From Spirodela intermedia (Eukaryota; Streptophyta; Magnoliopsida; Alismatales; Araceae), in the NCBI GenBank assembly GCA_902729315.2, contig LR746271.1:3184001-3248000 (forward strand): a stretch of DNA of 64,000 bases, written 5' to 3'. Each line of letters opens with the position of its first letter. Positions within the stretch are counted from its first letter, which is position 1. Positions 11,431 to 22,700 of the stretch are shown in pieces. The position numbers and the translations under genes are program-made. Below the pieces are notes generated by a model that did not search any database, was not told the origin of the DNA, and saw only the letters and a program-made list of their open reading frames with translations.

Positions 11431-14340
11431 TTGATTTTTATTTTTAATTCAGATAAAATTGATTATAATTATCTATTTAAAAATAAAAAATATAATTTCT
11501 TTGATAATTCAAATCCTATTAGTACTGGTATTTTATCAAGTCATGATAACTTATACTTACTTCACATAATAATCCCTTTTAATGAAATCATGCATACTAA
11601 TTCAAAGAGTACAAAAATAAAATTAATCAATGAGAATTTCACTTCATTATGGCATAAGAAATTAGGTCATATATCTAAAAAGAAAATTGATCAACTTGTG
11701 TCTAATAGAATTCTTAACTAATTTGATTACAAAGATTTTGACACGTGTCGAATGTATCAAAGGAAAAAGAATGAACATAAAGAAAATATGTGCCAATTGA
11801 GTTTCAAACGTCTTAGAATTAATAAACGTGGATATTTGTGGACCATTTTGTATGGCCTCTTGGAATGGTTAATAATATTTATTACATTCATAGATGATTA
11901 TTCTTGATTTAGCTACTTGTATTTTATTTATGAAAAGTCTCAATTATTAGATGTGTTCAAAAAATGTAAGGTTGGAGTTGATAATCAACTCAATAAATAA
12001 ATTAAAGCCATCATATTAAATTATGGTGGTGAATACTACAATAGATATGATGAATCAGGTGAACAATATCTATGACTTAACACTAAATTTTTAGAAGAGT
12101 GTGACATCATCTCACAGTACACTATGCCAAGATCTTTTAGCATGAATAGTGTTGTTGAACGACAATATAAAACACTTAAAGATATGATAAAGAGTATGGT
12201 TAAAAAATTTACCCTACTAAATAATCTATAGAGAGAAGCACTAAAGACTACAACTTATTTACTTAATCAAGTTACAACTAATACAATTATTAAAACTTCT
12301 TATGAGCTTTGGATGGATAGTAAAATTAATTTAAAATAGTTACACATTTAGGATTGTTCGGTAGAAACAAGACTTTGCAGATCTAATAAAATAAAACTTG
12401 ACTTCAAAATAGTTAGTTGCTATTTTGTTTGATACTTGGAAAGATCTAAGGGGTATGAATTTTATGATTTCACTATTATATTATTTTTAAGATAAAAAAA
12501 TATTTCTTTTTTTGAAGATGTTAAATTTATAGGGGGAGACAAGATTAGAGACATTGATTTTGAAGAAGAATATGTAAATATTCTTTCTATTACTATTGAC
12601 AATGATCTTGATGATATCATCTTGACTAACATTGATCAATAAGTAACTTCAGATCAAAATAATGTCATCATGCCTCTCATTTAAGAAGAACAAACTCAAC
12701 ATACTTAAAAATGAATGCCATTAAAAAGATCTACTAGAAAGAAGAGGAATATGATTTCAAATAAATACATTATATTTCTTTCAGAATATGAGGCTAGTAT
12801 TGAAGTGATAGAAGATGCTTCTATCAACTTCCATCAAATCATGCAAAGTTATAATTCTCATAAATAAATTGATGCCATGAATGAAGAGATTAAATCTATG
12901 AAAGACAATGACATATGAGATTTTGTCTTATTACTTGAAGGTGTGAAGCTTATTGATTGTAAATAGATATTTAAAATTAAAAAAAATTTGAAAAGTAATG
13001 TAAAAACATATAAAACTTGTCTTCTCACTAAGTGACTCACTTAAAGAGAAAGTATCGATTATATATATACTTTTTCTCTAATTTCATCGAAAGACTCTTT
13101 TAAAATAATAATGGCACTAGTAGTTTATATGATCTTGAGTTACATCAATGGATGTAAAAATTATATTTCTCAATAATGACATTGATGAAATAATATATAT
13201 AGTACAATTAAAAAACTTTATGTCTGAATACCCAAAGAAAATAGTATACAAATTAAAGAAGTTCATCTATAGGTTAAAATAAACTTGTCGTCAATAGTAT
13301 TAAAAATTTCATCAAGTTATCATCTCATTTAGTTTTAAGATAAATATGGGTGATGAATGTGTATATAAAAAATTCAGTGAAAGTAAACATATATTTCTGA
13401 TTTTATATGTCGATGATATATTAACTACTAATAATGATATAAGATTATTATGTGATATAAAAAAGTTTTTTATTAAGAAAATTTCAGATGAAGTATTTCG
13501 GTGAAGCATCTTTTGTATTGAGTATTAAGATATACTGAAATTGACTTCAAAATATCTTGAAGTTGTCACAAAAGTGTTATATGAAGAAAGTCCTTGCGAG
13601 ATTTGATATGCAAGGAAGTAAACCTTATGATACATATCTTACTAAAAGAGATAAATTTAGTCTCAATTAGTGTTTAAGAATGATTATGAGATTAAAGAAA
13701 TATAGAATATTCTTTAGGCATCAATTATAGAAAAGTCTTATGTATGTTCAAGTATGTATGCACTTAGATATTATATACATAATTAGAGTACTAAGTAGAT
13801 ATTTAAGCAAACTTAGTGTGGATTATTGAAAAACAATTAGATAGGTTATGTGATATTTATAAAAGACAAATAACTATATGCTCACATATAAGAAATCAGA
13901 TCATTTGAAGTTCATTGAGTATTTAGATTTCGATTTTGTTGAATATACTTATAGCAAACGATCTACTACAAGCTATAATTATTTGCTAATTAGAGTAGTT
14001 ATATCATGGTAAATATTAAATAGATACTCATAACTTCTTCTACTATAGCAATAAAGTTTATAGTATGCTATAAGGTATCTAATCATAAAATTTAGTTAAA
14101 GAATTTTGTCACAAGGTTGTGAATTCTAGATGGAATTGAAAGACCACTAAAATTATTTTATGACGAAATCTAAACATGTAGACATCAAATTTCTAATTGT
14201 TAAAGAAAGAATTCAAAGTGGTCAGATGTATATAAAGCATTTTAGGACAAACTCTATGGTAATAGATCCACTTACTAAAAGATTACTATCAAAAGTTTTT
14301 CACAAGCATATTATTCATATGAGTGTATTACATCACTAGG
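11431..14340 (+). pseudogene. Copia pol remnant (integrase, reverse transcriptase, RNase H)
   Basis: The order of domains is that of Copia. GAG-pre-integrase: LWHKKLGHISKKKID at about 11645-11690. Integrase core: FIDDYS near 11885-11905 and VVERQYKTL near 12150-12180; the second catalytic Asp, normally in SDRGGEY, reads Asn (NYGGEY). Reverse transcriptase: LHQMDV-equivalent region near 13150 and the catalytic YVDD at 13406-13417. RNase H: remnants from about 13740 to 14310, including SKHVDIKF and DPLTKRL-like motifs. There are many in-frame stops, for instance at 12916, 12964, 13280, 13295 and 13301, often where the family has Trp or Gln. No restored product is implied. Confidence 0.85.
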
Positions 14341-14563
14341 ATATGTAATTTCAATAAGAGTTTGTATCTTGATACTTATATATATAAATATATACTTTGG
14401 TTATTTCATATATAAATAAAGTTTATGATTATTGTCACTTTGAATATAATTATTTGATCTCCCTTCAAAGTAAAGAGGACTAAGTTAAAACTGTATATGT
14501 ATGAGTCACATTTTATGTAATTTTCATCCTACATATTTGACGTGACTCAGTCGTTGTATATTA

Positions 14564-16253
14564 AATCACGCAAATATAAAATTTATAAAACTAGAAAATA
14601 CGAATTTTCGAATATTTAGAAGTATTTCTAAATAAATATAGCAATTATAATTCAATAAAACTTCCAAAAATAGCAGTAATTTTCCAGGTCGATCACAGGG
14701 ATGTAATATAATATCTGGTAATTATTCAAAATTTTTCTCAATGAATACGATTTTCTATGAATTTTATACTAGGAAATAAAAAGGAAATATATTTAAAATT
14801 CACGAAAAAGGGAAATAAGGGCGTGGGCGTCAGGATGACGTCAGCGCCCCGGCAAACGCGAATCGGGCGGAAATAGAGTTCCGCCCGGCGATTCTTACGT
14901 AAGCAATTACAGACGATTTAATTAATCAAATTAAGATCTGTAAAAGCCAGAAGAATCGTAATAGAACAAAGTATATTTTGGTAAATTAAAATCACAAAGA
15001 AATATCACTAAATGAAGTGTAAAGTAAGTTTAAAGCAGGAAAACAGAGTTCCGGCGTCGCGACGGCGATGCGTCGGCGATGCACCGGAATCCTGAGCGTT
15101 CGGGAGGATCGTTGTGCAGTGTCTACGGCCTCGAAGGCTCTCCTTGGACAAAGACGAAGTGGGCAATCTCTAGATCTTCTCGCGAAGTCTTGAGATCAAT
15201 GAAATGGGTCGCTGAGTCGTCTCCAGCGGCTGTCACTCGGCGGAGCGGAAAAACGGCGACTTTGCGGCTCTCCGGCGGCTGTCACCTGACAGAGAGGAGC
15301 TGGATGGAGGTGGGGCGCGTGTCAGGGAGCTTCATCCTCAGGTCCGCGCAGCAAGAGGAGGCTCTTCATCGCATCTGGTACGCTCTCAGGAGGTGGCGAC
15401 TCGTCTCCCGGCGGATCGTCCTCTTCCCGACGACGGCTTGTTCGTCGATCAATCGGAGATGATTTACTCGATGGATTCGCGATCCTTTTATCGCGAATCG
15501 TTCAGCAATTTTAGTAACAATGCTCCGCGAATCGCGTTGACAAGATTTTCGCCGATGATCCAGCGATTCTAGTTGCTTAATCCTTCACCGGCGATATGCA
15601 GGAAAGTCGCGATAATCAGATAAAAATATATGAATTTTGACTCTGGGAGGATTCGAACCCGCACCGGTTGTCCGCCCCCCCTTTTGAGGAAGGTGTGACG
15701 CGGGTTTAGTCCCACATCGGTTGTGCGCCGATTTTTCAGGCGAATATATAGTAATGTTAGCTTTTCAGGCAAAGTCCCTTCTCTCGCGTGTACGACCACT
15801 CCTTGCCCCACAGCTGGCTGGCCACCGGTGACGTGGAAGGGGAATGGCGCACACGTGCCCCTATCGGTCCAAGCTAAGCCGCTTGAGCCCCTGCTCGCGG
15901 CTACTCCCGACTGCGCTTCCGACCCGCTTGCGGGCCCGGCTGGCCGGCGGGTCCCCCCACATTTTGCAATATTTTAGTTTTATTTCTTTTTCTTCATTTA
16001 TCTCAAAAGTAAGACTGTACAAATCATATAAATTCGTATAAAATCACATAATTACCCAAAAAATCACATTAATCAATTGAAAACCATTTTTCACACTTTA
16101 ACACAAATATAAGTCTATTTATCACGAGTTAAGGCTAAAACTATATTATTTACTAATTATTAACTCATGATAATGAAGACTTATCAATATTTATACTTGA
16201 TCTATGTTATTTATTATATCAATATACATGATTATTATTGGGTTCAATCACGC
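14564..16253. mobile_element. Candidate nested insertion with GC-rich core
   Basis: Sequence between the RNase H end and the 3' LTR is about 1.7 kb longer than expected. It is bounded by two copies of the octamer AATCACGC (14564-14571 and 16246-16253), a possible target-site duplication. AT-rich flanks surround a GC-rich core (about 14800-15965). The core's only sizeable open frame (15079-15462) has no recognisable domain. I see no clear terminal inverted repeats or LTR ends, so the class of element is unknown. Confidence 0.4.
15709..15781 (+). promoter_or_regulatory. U6 snRNA-type promoter (USE plus TATA) with first bases of U6
   Basis: GTCCCACATCG (15709-15719) is a perfect plant snRNA upstream sequence element. 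TATATA (15745-15750) follows after 25 bases, and GTCCCTTC (15774-15781), the first eight bases of plant U6 RNA, after a further 23 bases. These spacings correspond to the Pol III class of plant snRNA promoters (three helical turns between elements); the Pol II class is about 10 bp longer. The rest of U6 is absent after 15781, so this is a promoter plus a start fragment and not a U6 gene. It sits inside the GC-rich core of the nested insertion. Confidence 0.6.
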
Positions 16254-16408
16254 GAAAAATGTGAATGAAAACTCTTTTAGTTTATATTTATAGAATAATA
16301 GATAAAATTGTTAGAAATGTCTTTAATAATGGTAATAAAATTTTTGAACTCATAAAATCATGATGTACAATATCAAATTATCATATATATATTATCTAAA
16401 TGAAAGTT

Positions 16409-16763
16409 TGTTAAAATTAATATGACAATGATTCATATAAATTGTATATTATGAAACAATAATTGAATTAATCTCACTTAAAGTGATTTACTAAAATTTA
16501 AGTAATTAAGATTATAACCTCTCTTGTAATTATGGACATAAATATTATATAAAAGACCAAGTCTTATTTTAATTTTATAATAGTGTAATTTAAAAAAGTA
16601 CACAAAATCTCTTTAGAGCAAATCATTAGACAATTTATCTATGTTGATCGAAAAGGTCATCCTCATACTTACATCTTCATAGATTCATATATGATTTTAA
16701 TCCATTCTCATTATATTTTATCATTCTCTATTTATCTCAACATTAGATCTTTCATATTCAATA
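16409..16763 (+). repeat. 3' LTR of the Copia element
   Basis: Starts TGTTAAAATTAAT and ends near TATTCAATA. It matches the 5' LTR over its two ends but lacks about 90 bp of the middle, including the TATA-like element. A purine-rich AAATGAAAG just before it is a plausible worn polypurine tract. Confidence 0.7.
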
Positions 16764-17059
16764 CTTCTTCCTCCAAGATTTTTATTTTCAACGAATCTGT
16801 GTTATGCAATTATGTTACTGAATTATTAGGGAGTGGCACATGTCAGGGGTGGAGGTGGCTCTCTATCAGACGCTATCTCCGATCACTGCCACCCTCCAAC
16901 AAGCTGCCGCCAAGGTCAATTCTGGTGACCTGTGTCTTAAGTAACTCCTCATCCCCATGACTACACAGCACCTCACAGGGCCTTCCCTTCCTCTTATAAA
17001 TCTTCCTAGAGCTGGGCTTTATAAAGGCCAATATAGGATGGCCCATTGATATCCAAGAA

Positions 17060-19297
17060 TCAGTGGTAAGCATGAGAGACCTGCTCGACCACCCTGTAGA
17101 TGTGAACCCTCACCTCGAGCGGCCTAGAGAGCTCAAAGACCAGGACGTCATCACTCTCGAGATTGTGGGTGCTGGCAAACTTCCCCCAGCCGGTGCTGAA
17201 TCCGCCACGGCCCTCGTAGTGAATATACACGACCGCCCACACCTCCTCAAAGGGGCCTCGAAGCCTGATTGTCCTGCTGGCCCTTGGGAGATGCTTCACC
17301 AGCGAGCTTGGGAGGCCCTGCACGCACCCAACCAAAGACCCATGAATTTCAGACAAAACAAGGTCTACGTAAGATACTGAGGAGACGAATTTTCTCCACT
17401 TGATGATACATAAAAATGAGAGATTGGGCCAAAATAACACACACTGGCCAGGGGATGATATATATGGCAAAAAAGACCTGTCCAGGCACATACAATCTTC
17501 CATGAATGACAGGGTTCAAGATGAAATCAGGCTGAAAATTCCCAGAACATGATGAACAGATAAAATTAGAAGGAAAAACTGTATTGGAAATCCAAGAACC
17601 CAATCTATAGAAGAGAAGAAATCCACAAGGAATTGCAATTGCAGGGGAAAAAAATTCACCATGTAATACCCATGATATACATTCGAATCCCGCATCACGG
17701 AGATGCCAAAGGGACGCTTTGACCGGAAAGACATTGCCAATTCTAGGGTTCTTGCCTTCTCCTCCTCGGTTATACTTCTTCTGCGTGAGATTACAGACCC
17801 CAAACGCGACTTGATCCTCACTGGAAGCATCAAACGGTCAGATAATTTGGAACTGAAAACTCCTTACTCAATATATGATTGCTCTCACTCCAAACCTCTG
17901 GGGTGGAGCTCACCATCATCCACGCTCGAGCTGCCCAGACTGGTAGGATGCTCACAGGAGGATTGCTTATTTGCTCTCCTACCCAGCTCATCTGTTGATC
18001 CTTCTGGTTTCTTCCTCTTCTTCTGGGTATGCTTCCTCCAGCCATTCCTCCTCTGCCTTGGCTTCAAGTCTCTAGCACATGGATTGCTTGTATCTGTATC
18101 CACCCCAGATTCCTAATTAGGTGCAGAGCAGGCAGCTGCGACTAAGAGAATTACCTTCCCTTTTAGGACAGAAATTGATGTGGTCACGGAGCTAGCGGCA
18201 ATGGACCTTCATCACTCTGGAGCTCTTCTTTCACCACGCAGATCCCATATTGAGGATGATCGCCCATTAATGGGGAGGCTCCAATTTCCGGTGCTGTGGG
18301 GTCTGAAAAAAAATGGCCAGATGTTCAGAACTCGGAGGATTCAGATCCAAGAGAACCAAATGAGGAGGAGCAAGCAGAAGGCGAGTTGAAGGACCGACCT
18401 AGGTCCCCTCTACCCGAGCCGCCGCAGTCGGCGCAAGGTTGGTTGGAGAAACACCCCCTGCAAGAGCTGTTGAACTTCGCTGGCGCGAGTTTCACAGGGG
18501 GAGCCGTCTCAACAATCTCTGCATCGACGATGACTCCTTCCTTCTCTGAGCGCCGCCGCCTCTTGTGAGACTCCCCAAGAATTACCACCTCGGCGCGTGG
18601 AATCACGTGGAAGGACTCCTCCTTCTCGCAGGCCGTAGGGTCGAAGACCAGTACAGTGAAGCCCCGGCCGCCGTCGTATTGGAAGACCAGGAAATCGCCG
18701 GTGTTGAGGTCGTGGTCGGAGACGAATTCTTCCCAGCCGCTCTGGAAAAAGACGCTGCCGCATCCGTCCCTTACCAAGTCTACGCTCCATGCGTTCCCGC
18801 TGGGCCCTCTCAGACAAATGCGGCGATGGATGTCGGGCTCGATGTGGTTGCAGAAACCAGCAGGAATCGCCTACGAGTTGCAAAGCACAGGAGATTAACG
18901 ACTTGGGAAGACTGGGCCTCCTCGGGTATCACGAGCATCTGGTCAAAGCGATGATCCTACCCAAGGTCAGGGATCGCCGTACTATCAAGCCAATGCTCAA
19001 ATCCTTTTAACAGAGAGAAATAGAACGAAGTACACGAAGAAGAATGGGGAGTCTCAACATCCAGCCAATCCCGAAGGTTTCCATCCCCTCCTGCGGATCC
19101 TAGAAGGCGGAAGAGAACAGTCTCAGGCGGCCATCGGTGTCCCCATAAGGCCCGCCAGCAAGAAGGACATGATCGAGAAGAGAGAGAGAGAGAGAGAGAG
19201 AGAGCGGACGTACCAGTCGCTTGGAGCTGCAGTCGGCGAAGAAGACCTTGAAGAAGTGGGGCCGCCTCCCCTTCCTGGCGGCGGTTGGGTGCGTCAT
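17060..19297 (-). CDS. REM-type B3 domain transcription factor with two B3 domains
   Basis: B3 domains bind DNA; plant REM proteins carry several and act in the nucleus, mostly in reproductive tissues. My model has six exons on the minus strand: 19297-19214, 18870-18399, 18302-18207, 18093-17914, 17820-17660 and 17317-17060, totalling 1251 nt (416 residues). The first B3 domain spans residues about 14-107: PHFFKVFF, then RLAIPAGF, WSVDL, and GDFLVFQYDG. A linker with KHTQKKRKKPEG resembles a nuclear localisation signal. The second B3 domain starts near residue 312 (RPFGISVMRDSNVY) and ends with DDVLVFELSRPLEVRVHIYRV close to the C-terminus. Reading straight on from exon 2 meets a TGA at about 18325; a 96-bp intron (GTCGGT donor, T8CAG acceptor) removes it and keeps frame. 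Exon 3 and 4 borders are the least certain part. Confidence 0.8.
19181..19205. repeat. (GA)n microsatellite in the first intron of the B3 gene
   Basis: A run of GA units just inside intron 1 of the minus-strand B3 gene, a few bases from the exon 1 donor at 19213. On the transcript strand it reads (CT)n. Confidence 0.9.
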
Positions 19298-19495
19298 CGG
19301 TGCCGAGGCAGGAGGTGGAAGAGGAGGGAGGGCGAGGGCTGCCGCAAATTCATATATGACCGCATTGCTGGTAATTTCGAATGTCCTCTTCCCTTTGGGA
19401 ACCCTCCATTGCAGGAGCTTTTTGATTTATAACTGTTATCCGGTAATTAATAAAAATAATAAAAAAAGGAGCCCCGGTTACCTTCCCTAGTTGGG

Positions 19496-19574
<79 letters not shown>

Positions 19575-19794
19575 ACCCTTGTCTCTCATACATTTATTTG
19601 TTTTTTGTTTCAAGAAATCGAATACGGATTTTTCCCGGGGACCAGCTGATTCCAACGCAAATCGGATCGAGCACGGTCGACCCGATCCCGCTTGCCGCCA
19701 TCCGCTCCTGCTCCTCGCAGTAGAGCTCCCATGTACACATTTACAGGAAGAAAGGGCTTCCTGTGCGACGATAGCGGCAGCACTGTCCTTCGCC
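19298..19794. promoter_or_regulatory. Divergent intergenic region B3 / HISN4 with (CT)n(CA)n
   Basis: The start codons of the B3 gene (19297, minus) and HISN4 (19795, plus) are 497 bp apart, head to head. The interval must contain both promoters and 5' UTRs. A compound (CT)n(CA)n array occupies about 19497-19574, 220 bp upstream of the HISN4 ATG. No convincing TATA box is seen on either strand. Confidence 0.6.
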
Positions 19795-22700
19795 ATGGAG
19801 GCGCCGCCGCCCTTGTCTCTGCGCCTTGCTTCTTCCTCCTCTCTGCGGGCTTCTCCCGTCTCCGTCCGTCTCGGAGTTGGGCATGCCGTGAAACGCTATT
19901 CTCGTCTAAGACCTCTAAGGAGGCGCTTTTGCTGTCGAGCTGCTTCAAGTGAGAGCCCTTTTCCCTTTCGTAGTAGGAGATGTAGATTACTGTTAGGATG
20001 CTGCCTTCGATATCTAGTCGTAAGCGACCGAGCTGAGCTTCCTCTCTGCTTCTGTTGGGATAATGTTTCAGCTGTCACGCTGCTTGACTACGGCGCCGGG
20101 AACGTGCGGAGCCTGCGCAATGCGATTCACCATCTTGGGTTCGATATCAAAGACGTGAGATTTTCTTACCTCTGAAGACTCTTACTTGATAGATCAACTT
20201 CGGCGACTCTCTTCTTGTATCAGCCCCGTACTTTGGATTTCCGTCCCCTCAAGTACAACCCACCGTAGGCGTTTGAACGTCGTCTTCGTAAGCATCGAAG
20301 CAAAGTTCGGTTGCCCAGGATGAAAGGAGAATATGTGAATAAAAAAAAACAGGGTAGATGATTGAATCGGTGGTGATTTTTTTTCTCTCTACAACTACCT
20401 AGGTTTTCCTTGAGTTGCGAGAAAAGTCAACTCCCCGTCTGGTGAACCTTTTACTATGTTGAGTATTGCACCCGCATTCACAAGTTTATTCGGTGAAGAT
20501 GCAAGCAAAAATTAGATTCCGAAATATTGCTGCTAGCATTTTCTCTTTTCCTAGCCAGCATTTACATTACGGCGCAGCCAAAGAAACTTAGCAAGTACAA
20601 AAATTGTCAATTCCAAACAACCTTTGAAAATTGGGAGATTATGCCCTTAAACAAGAGGATGAGACTTCCTTCCTACATGAGCGTGAAACAGAAAGAACCA
20701 TGATAATACTGCTAATAACACAATCTTTAATTGACCACATGCATGCATACTGTTTTCTATCAATGCCTTTTGCATACTCTTGGTCGGTAACTTTGTTGAT
20801 AGTTTTCACGAGGGAGGTACATCAGTTACATTTCTAAATGAAAACCAATTTTTTCTGCATTTCTTCAATATTGAAGGGGCCAGACCACATTGTAAAGTCA
20901 CCTTTTGTGGGGCCTAAATTACGTCAAGTAAAGTTCAACATTTAACTTTCAACATTAGATACCTTGCTGTTGCTTGCTTTGCAGAGTCATTTAAGAAACA
21001 AAACTGCAGATTTGACTGAGCTGAAGTTACTGGAGTTTCCCACTTTTTATTCCTTGCAGGTGAAAACGCCAGAAGATATTCTCAGTGCTGATTGCCTTCT
21101 CTTTCCTGGGGTTGGTGCATTTGCGCAAGCAATGGAGGTCTTGAATCAGAATAGGTAAGCATCTGTTTCTGATTTCAAAGTTTGTCCTTGCGAGAAAACC
21201 AGTGATAACTAGGTTCTCACCTAAACAGATATACAATTTTTTTGCAGATAATGTAGAGACACGTGAATGAAATGAACTATGCCATTTGCCATCTTTTTTA
21301 TGAGACCTAATAAACGTTTTCATATGCTTGTTCCTGTGTGATATTTTCATCTCCCATGATATTTGTTATCTTATTGTGAAATACCAGCCTCTATGTAGAA
21401 AATCTTTGGAGGATCCCTTGAGGGAAATGACTAGTTCTTCATGCATAGCAACCCTTGGGGCTAAGAAGTTTCCTTTTATGTTGTCAATGACCCACCACCC
21501 AAACCTGCACTCACACCTCGTTTTGATGCCGCGAAACTAGTTTTCATGGAGTTAAGGCATAAGACACAAGGCACAAGTTTTGAGCACTGTTCTATGGCAA
21601 GGCCATCTTGTACACACGATTGGCTTTTAATTAAATCGCCTTTTGTATAAAAGAATTTGATCGATAAATTAAGATGAAAGTATGAGGAAGAGGGAGAAAG
21701 AAAAAATGCAAGACAGGCCTAGAGTTGATGTGCAACAGTGGAGAGAACTTTTTCACGCCCATACCATATGCTAAAGGATGCCATATTTGGGATCAAAACA
21801 AAGTAGGAGAGTGTGCTCCAGGGATCCATAGGGCCCACTATATCAAGTAATTCAAACATTACGTCAGGAAAGAGTATGGAAAAATTACTTCACCAGTGTG
21901 CACATAAAAAAGGCATCTTCAACGTTCCTCTAGTCAAGTGTAAATACCATGGATACGTAGGTTGTTGAAAACTAAATTGAAGTGATCCTTGGGATGCATC
22001 TACAACTTGGTCTCTCTAGCAAATGTATGGAATATGGAGTTCTCTGGAATCCAATTTCCATTTCATAAATTGTTAGTCTCTCTCACTGTGCTTAGGGTCT
22101 AGGCAGGTGCAATATAGTATCATAGATATTTTATCGATGTAGCATCTTGTCTATGCAGTATTAGTGTACCCCTCAATATATGACTGTCATGTCTTAGGGA
22201 AGGCTATTCATTTACCAAGGATTGGCTTGATATACCGAAGGAGTTCATTCTATCCTTTAGTGAGCAGACAAATTGGCCCACTATTATCTGATATACCTAT
22301 ATGTGAGTGTTGGAGAGAAGTTCATCTTTCTTTCCCCTATAGACCATGGTTCAGTTTAATAAGAGTCGTAGTGGATTTTCACCCTTGTTTTCGAATGTTC
22401 TCAGAAGATCTTAAACATGTATAGATTTCATCACAAGGTTTAGTTTCTTCAATACCTTTAAAATGCTTTTGATTTTAAAGATAATTGAAATCAAACTCAA
22501 AAAGTTCGATTTCAATAGATTAATCTCGTCAGTATCATCACTTGTTTTCTCCATATCATCAAGGTAAACTATTAAGATATGTTTTGTCTTATTTTCTCGT
22601 TTATAAAGAAAATAAAAGAGAAACCCAATGAGGCCACCTTTATTAAGATATATCTTGTCAGCTGTCCTGTCTTCCTTTCCTTTGTTAATCTGTTAGCCTT

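Larger units (their letters stand above)
8364..16763 (+). mobile_element. Degenerate Ty1/Copia LTR retrotransposon
   Basis: An 8.4-kb element in plus orientation. Two related LTRs start with TGTTAAAATTAAT (8364 and 16409) and share further long matches. A primer-binding site follows the 5' LTR. Gag, GAG-pre-integrase, integrase, reverse transcriptase and RNase H remnants then occur in Copia order. Every domain has stops or frame breaks, so the element cannot make its own proteins. The 5' LTR is about 445 bp and the 3' LTR about 355 bp, the latter having lost an internal stretch. Possible target duplication: TTTCT before 8364 and CTTCT after 16763 (4 of 5 matching). The internal region is enlarged by two GC-rich blocks (about 8960-9800 and 14800-15965) not typical of the AT-rich element. 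Confidence 0.85.

Noticed and set aside
15079-15462. Protein-coding gene of 127 codons
   Set aside because: It lies in the GC-rich core of a repeat insertion, has no domain, and open frames are expected by chance at this GC.
15640-15720. tRNA gene on the minus strand (GGTTCGAATCC at 15659-15649 looks like a B box/T-loop)
   Set aside because: No A box at the right distance, the T-stem pairs poorly, and no 5' sequence complements the would-be acceptor stem.
15774-15880. Intact U6 snRNA gene
   Set aside because: Only the first eight bases match U6; the ACAGAGA box and the 3' stem are absent.
18303-18398. Calling the B3 gene a pseudogene because of the TGA at about 18325
   Set aside because: An in-frame 96-bp intron with a good acceptor removes it, and all other exons join in phase with an intact second B3 domain.
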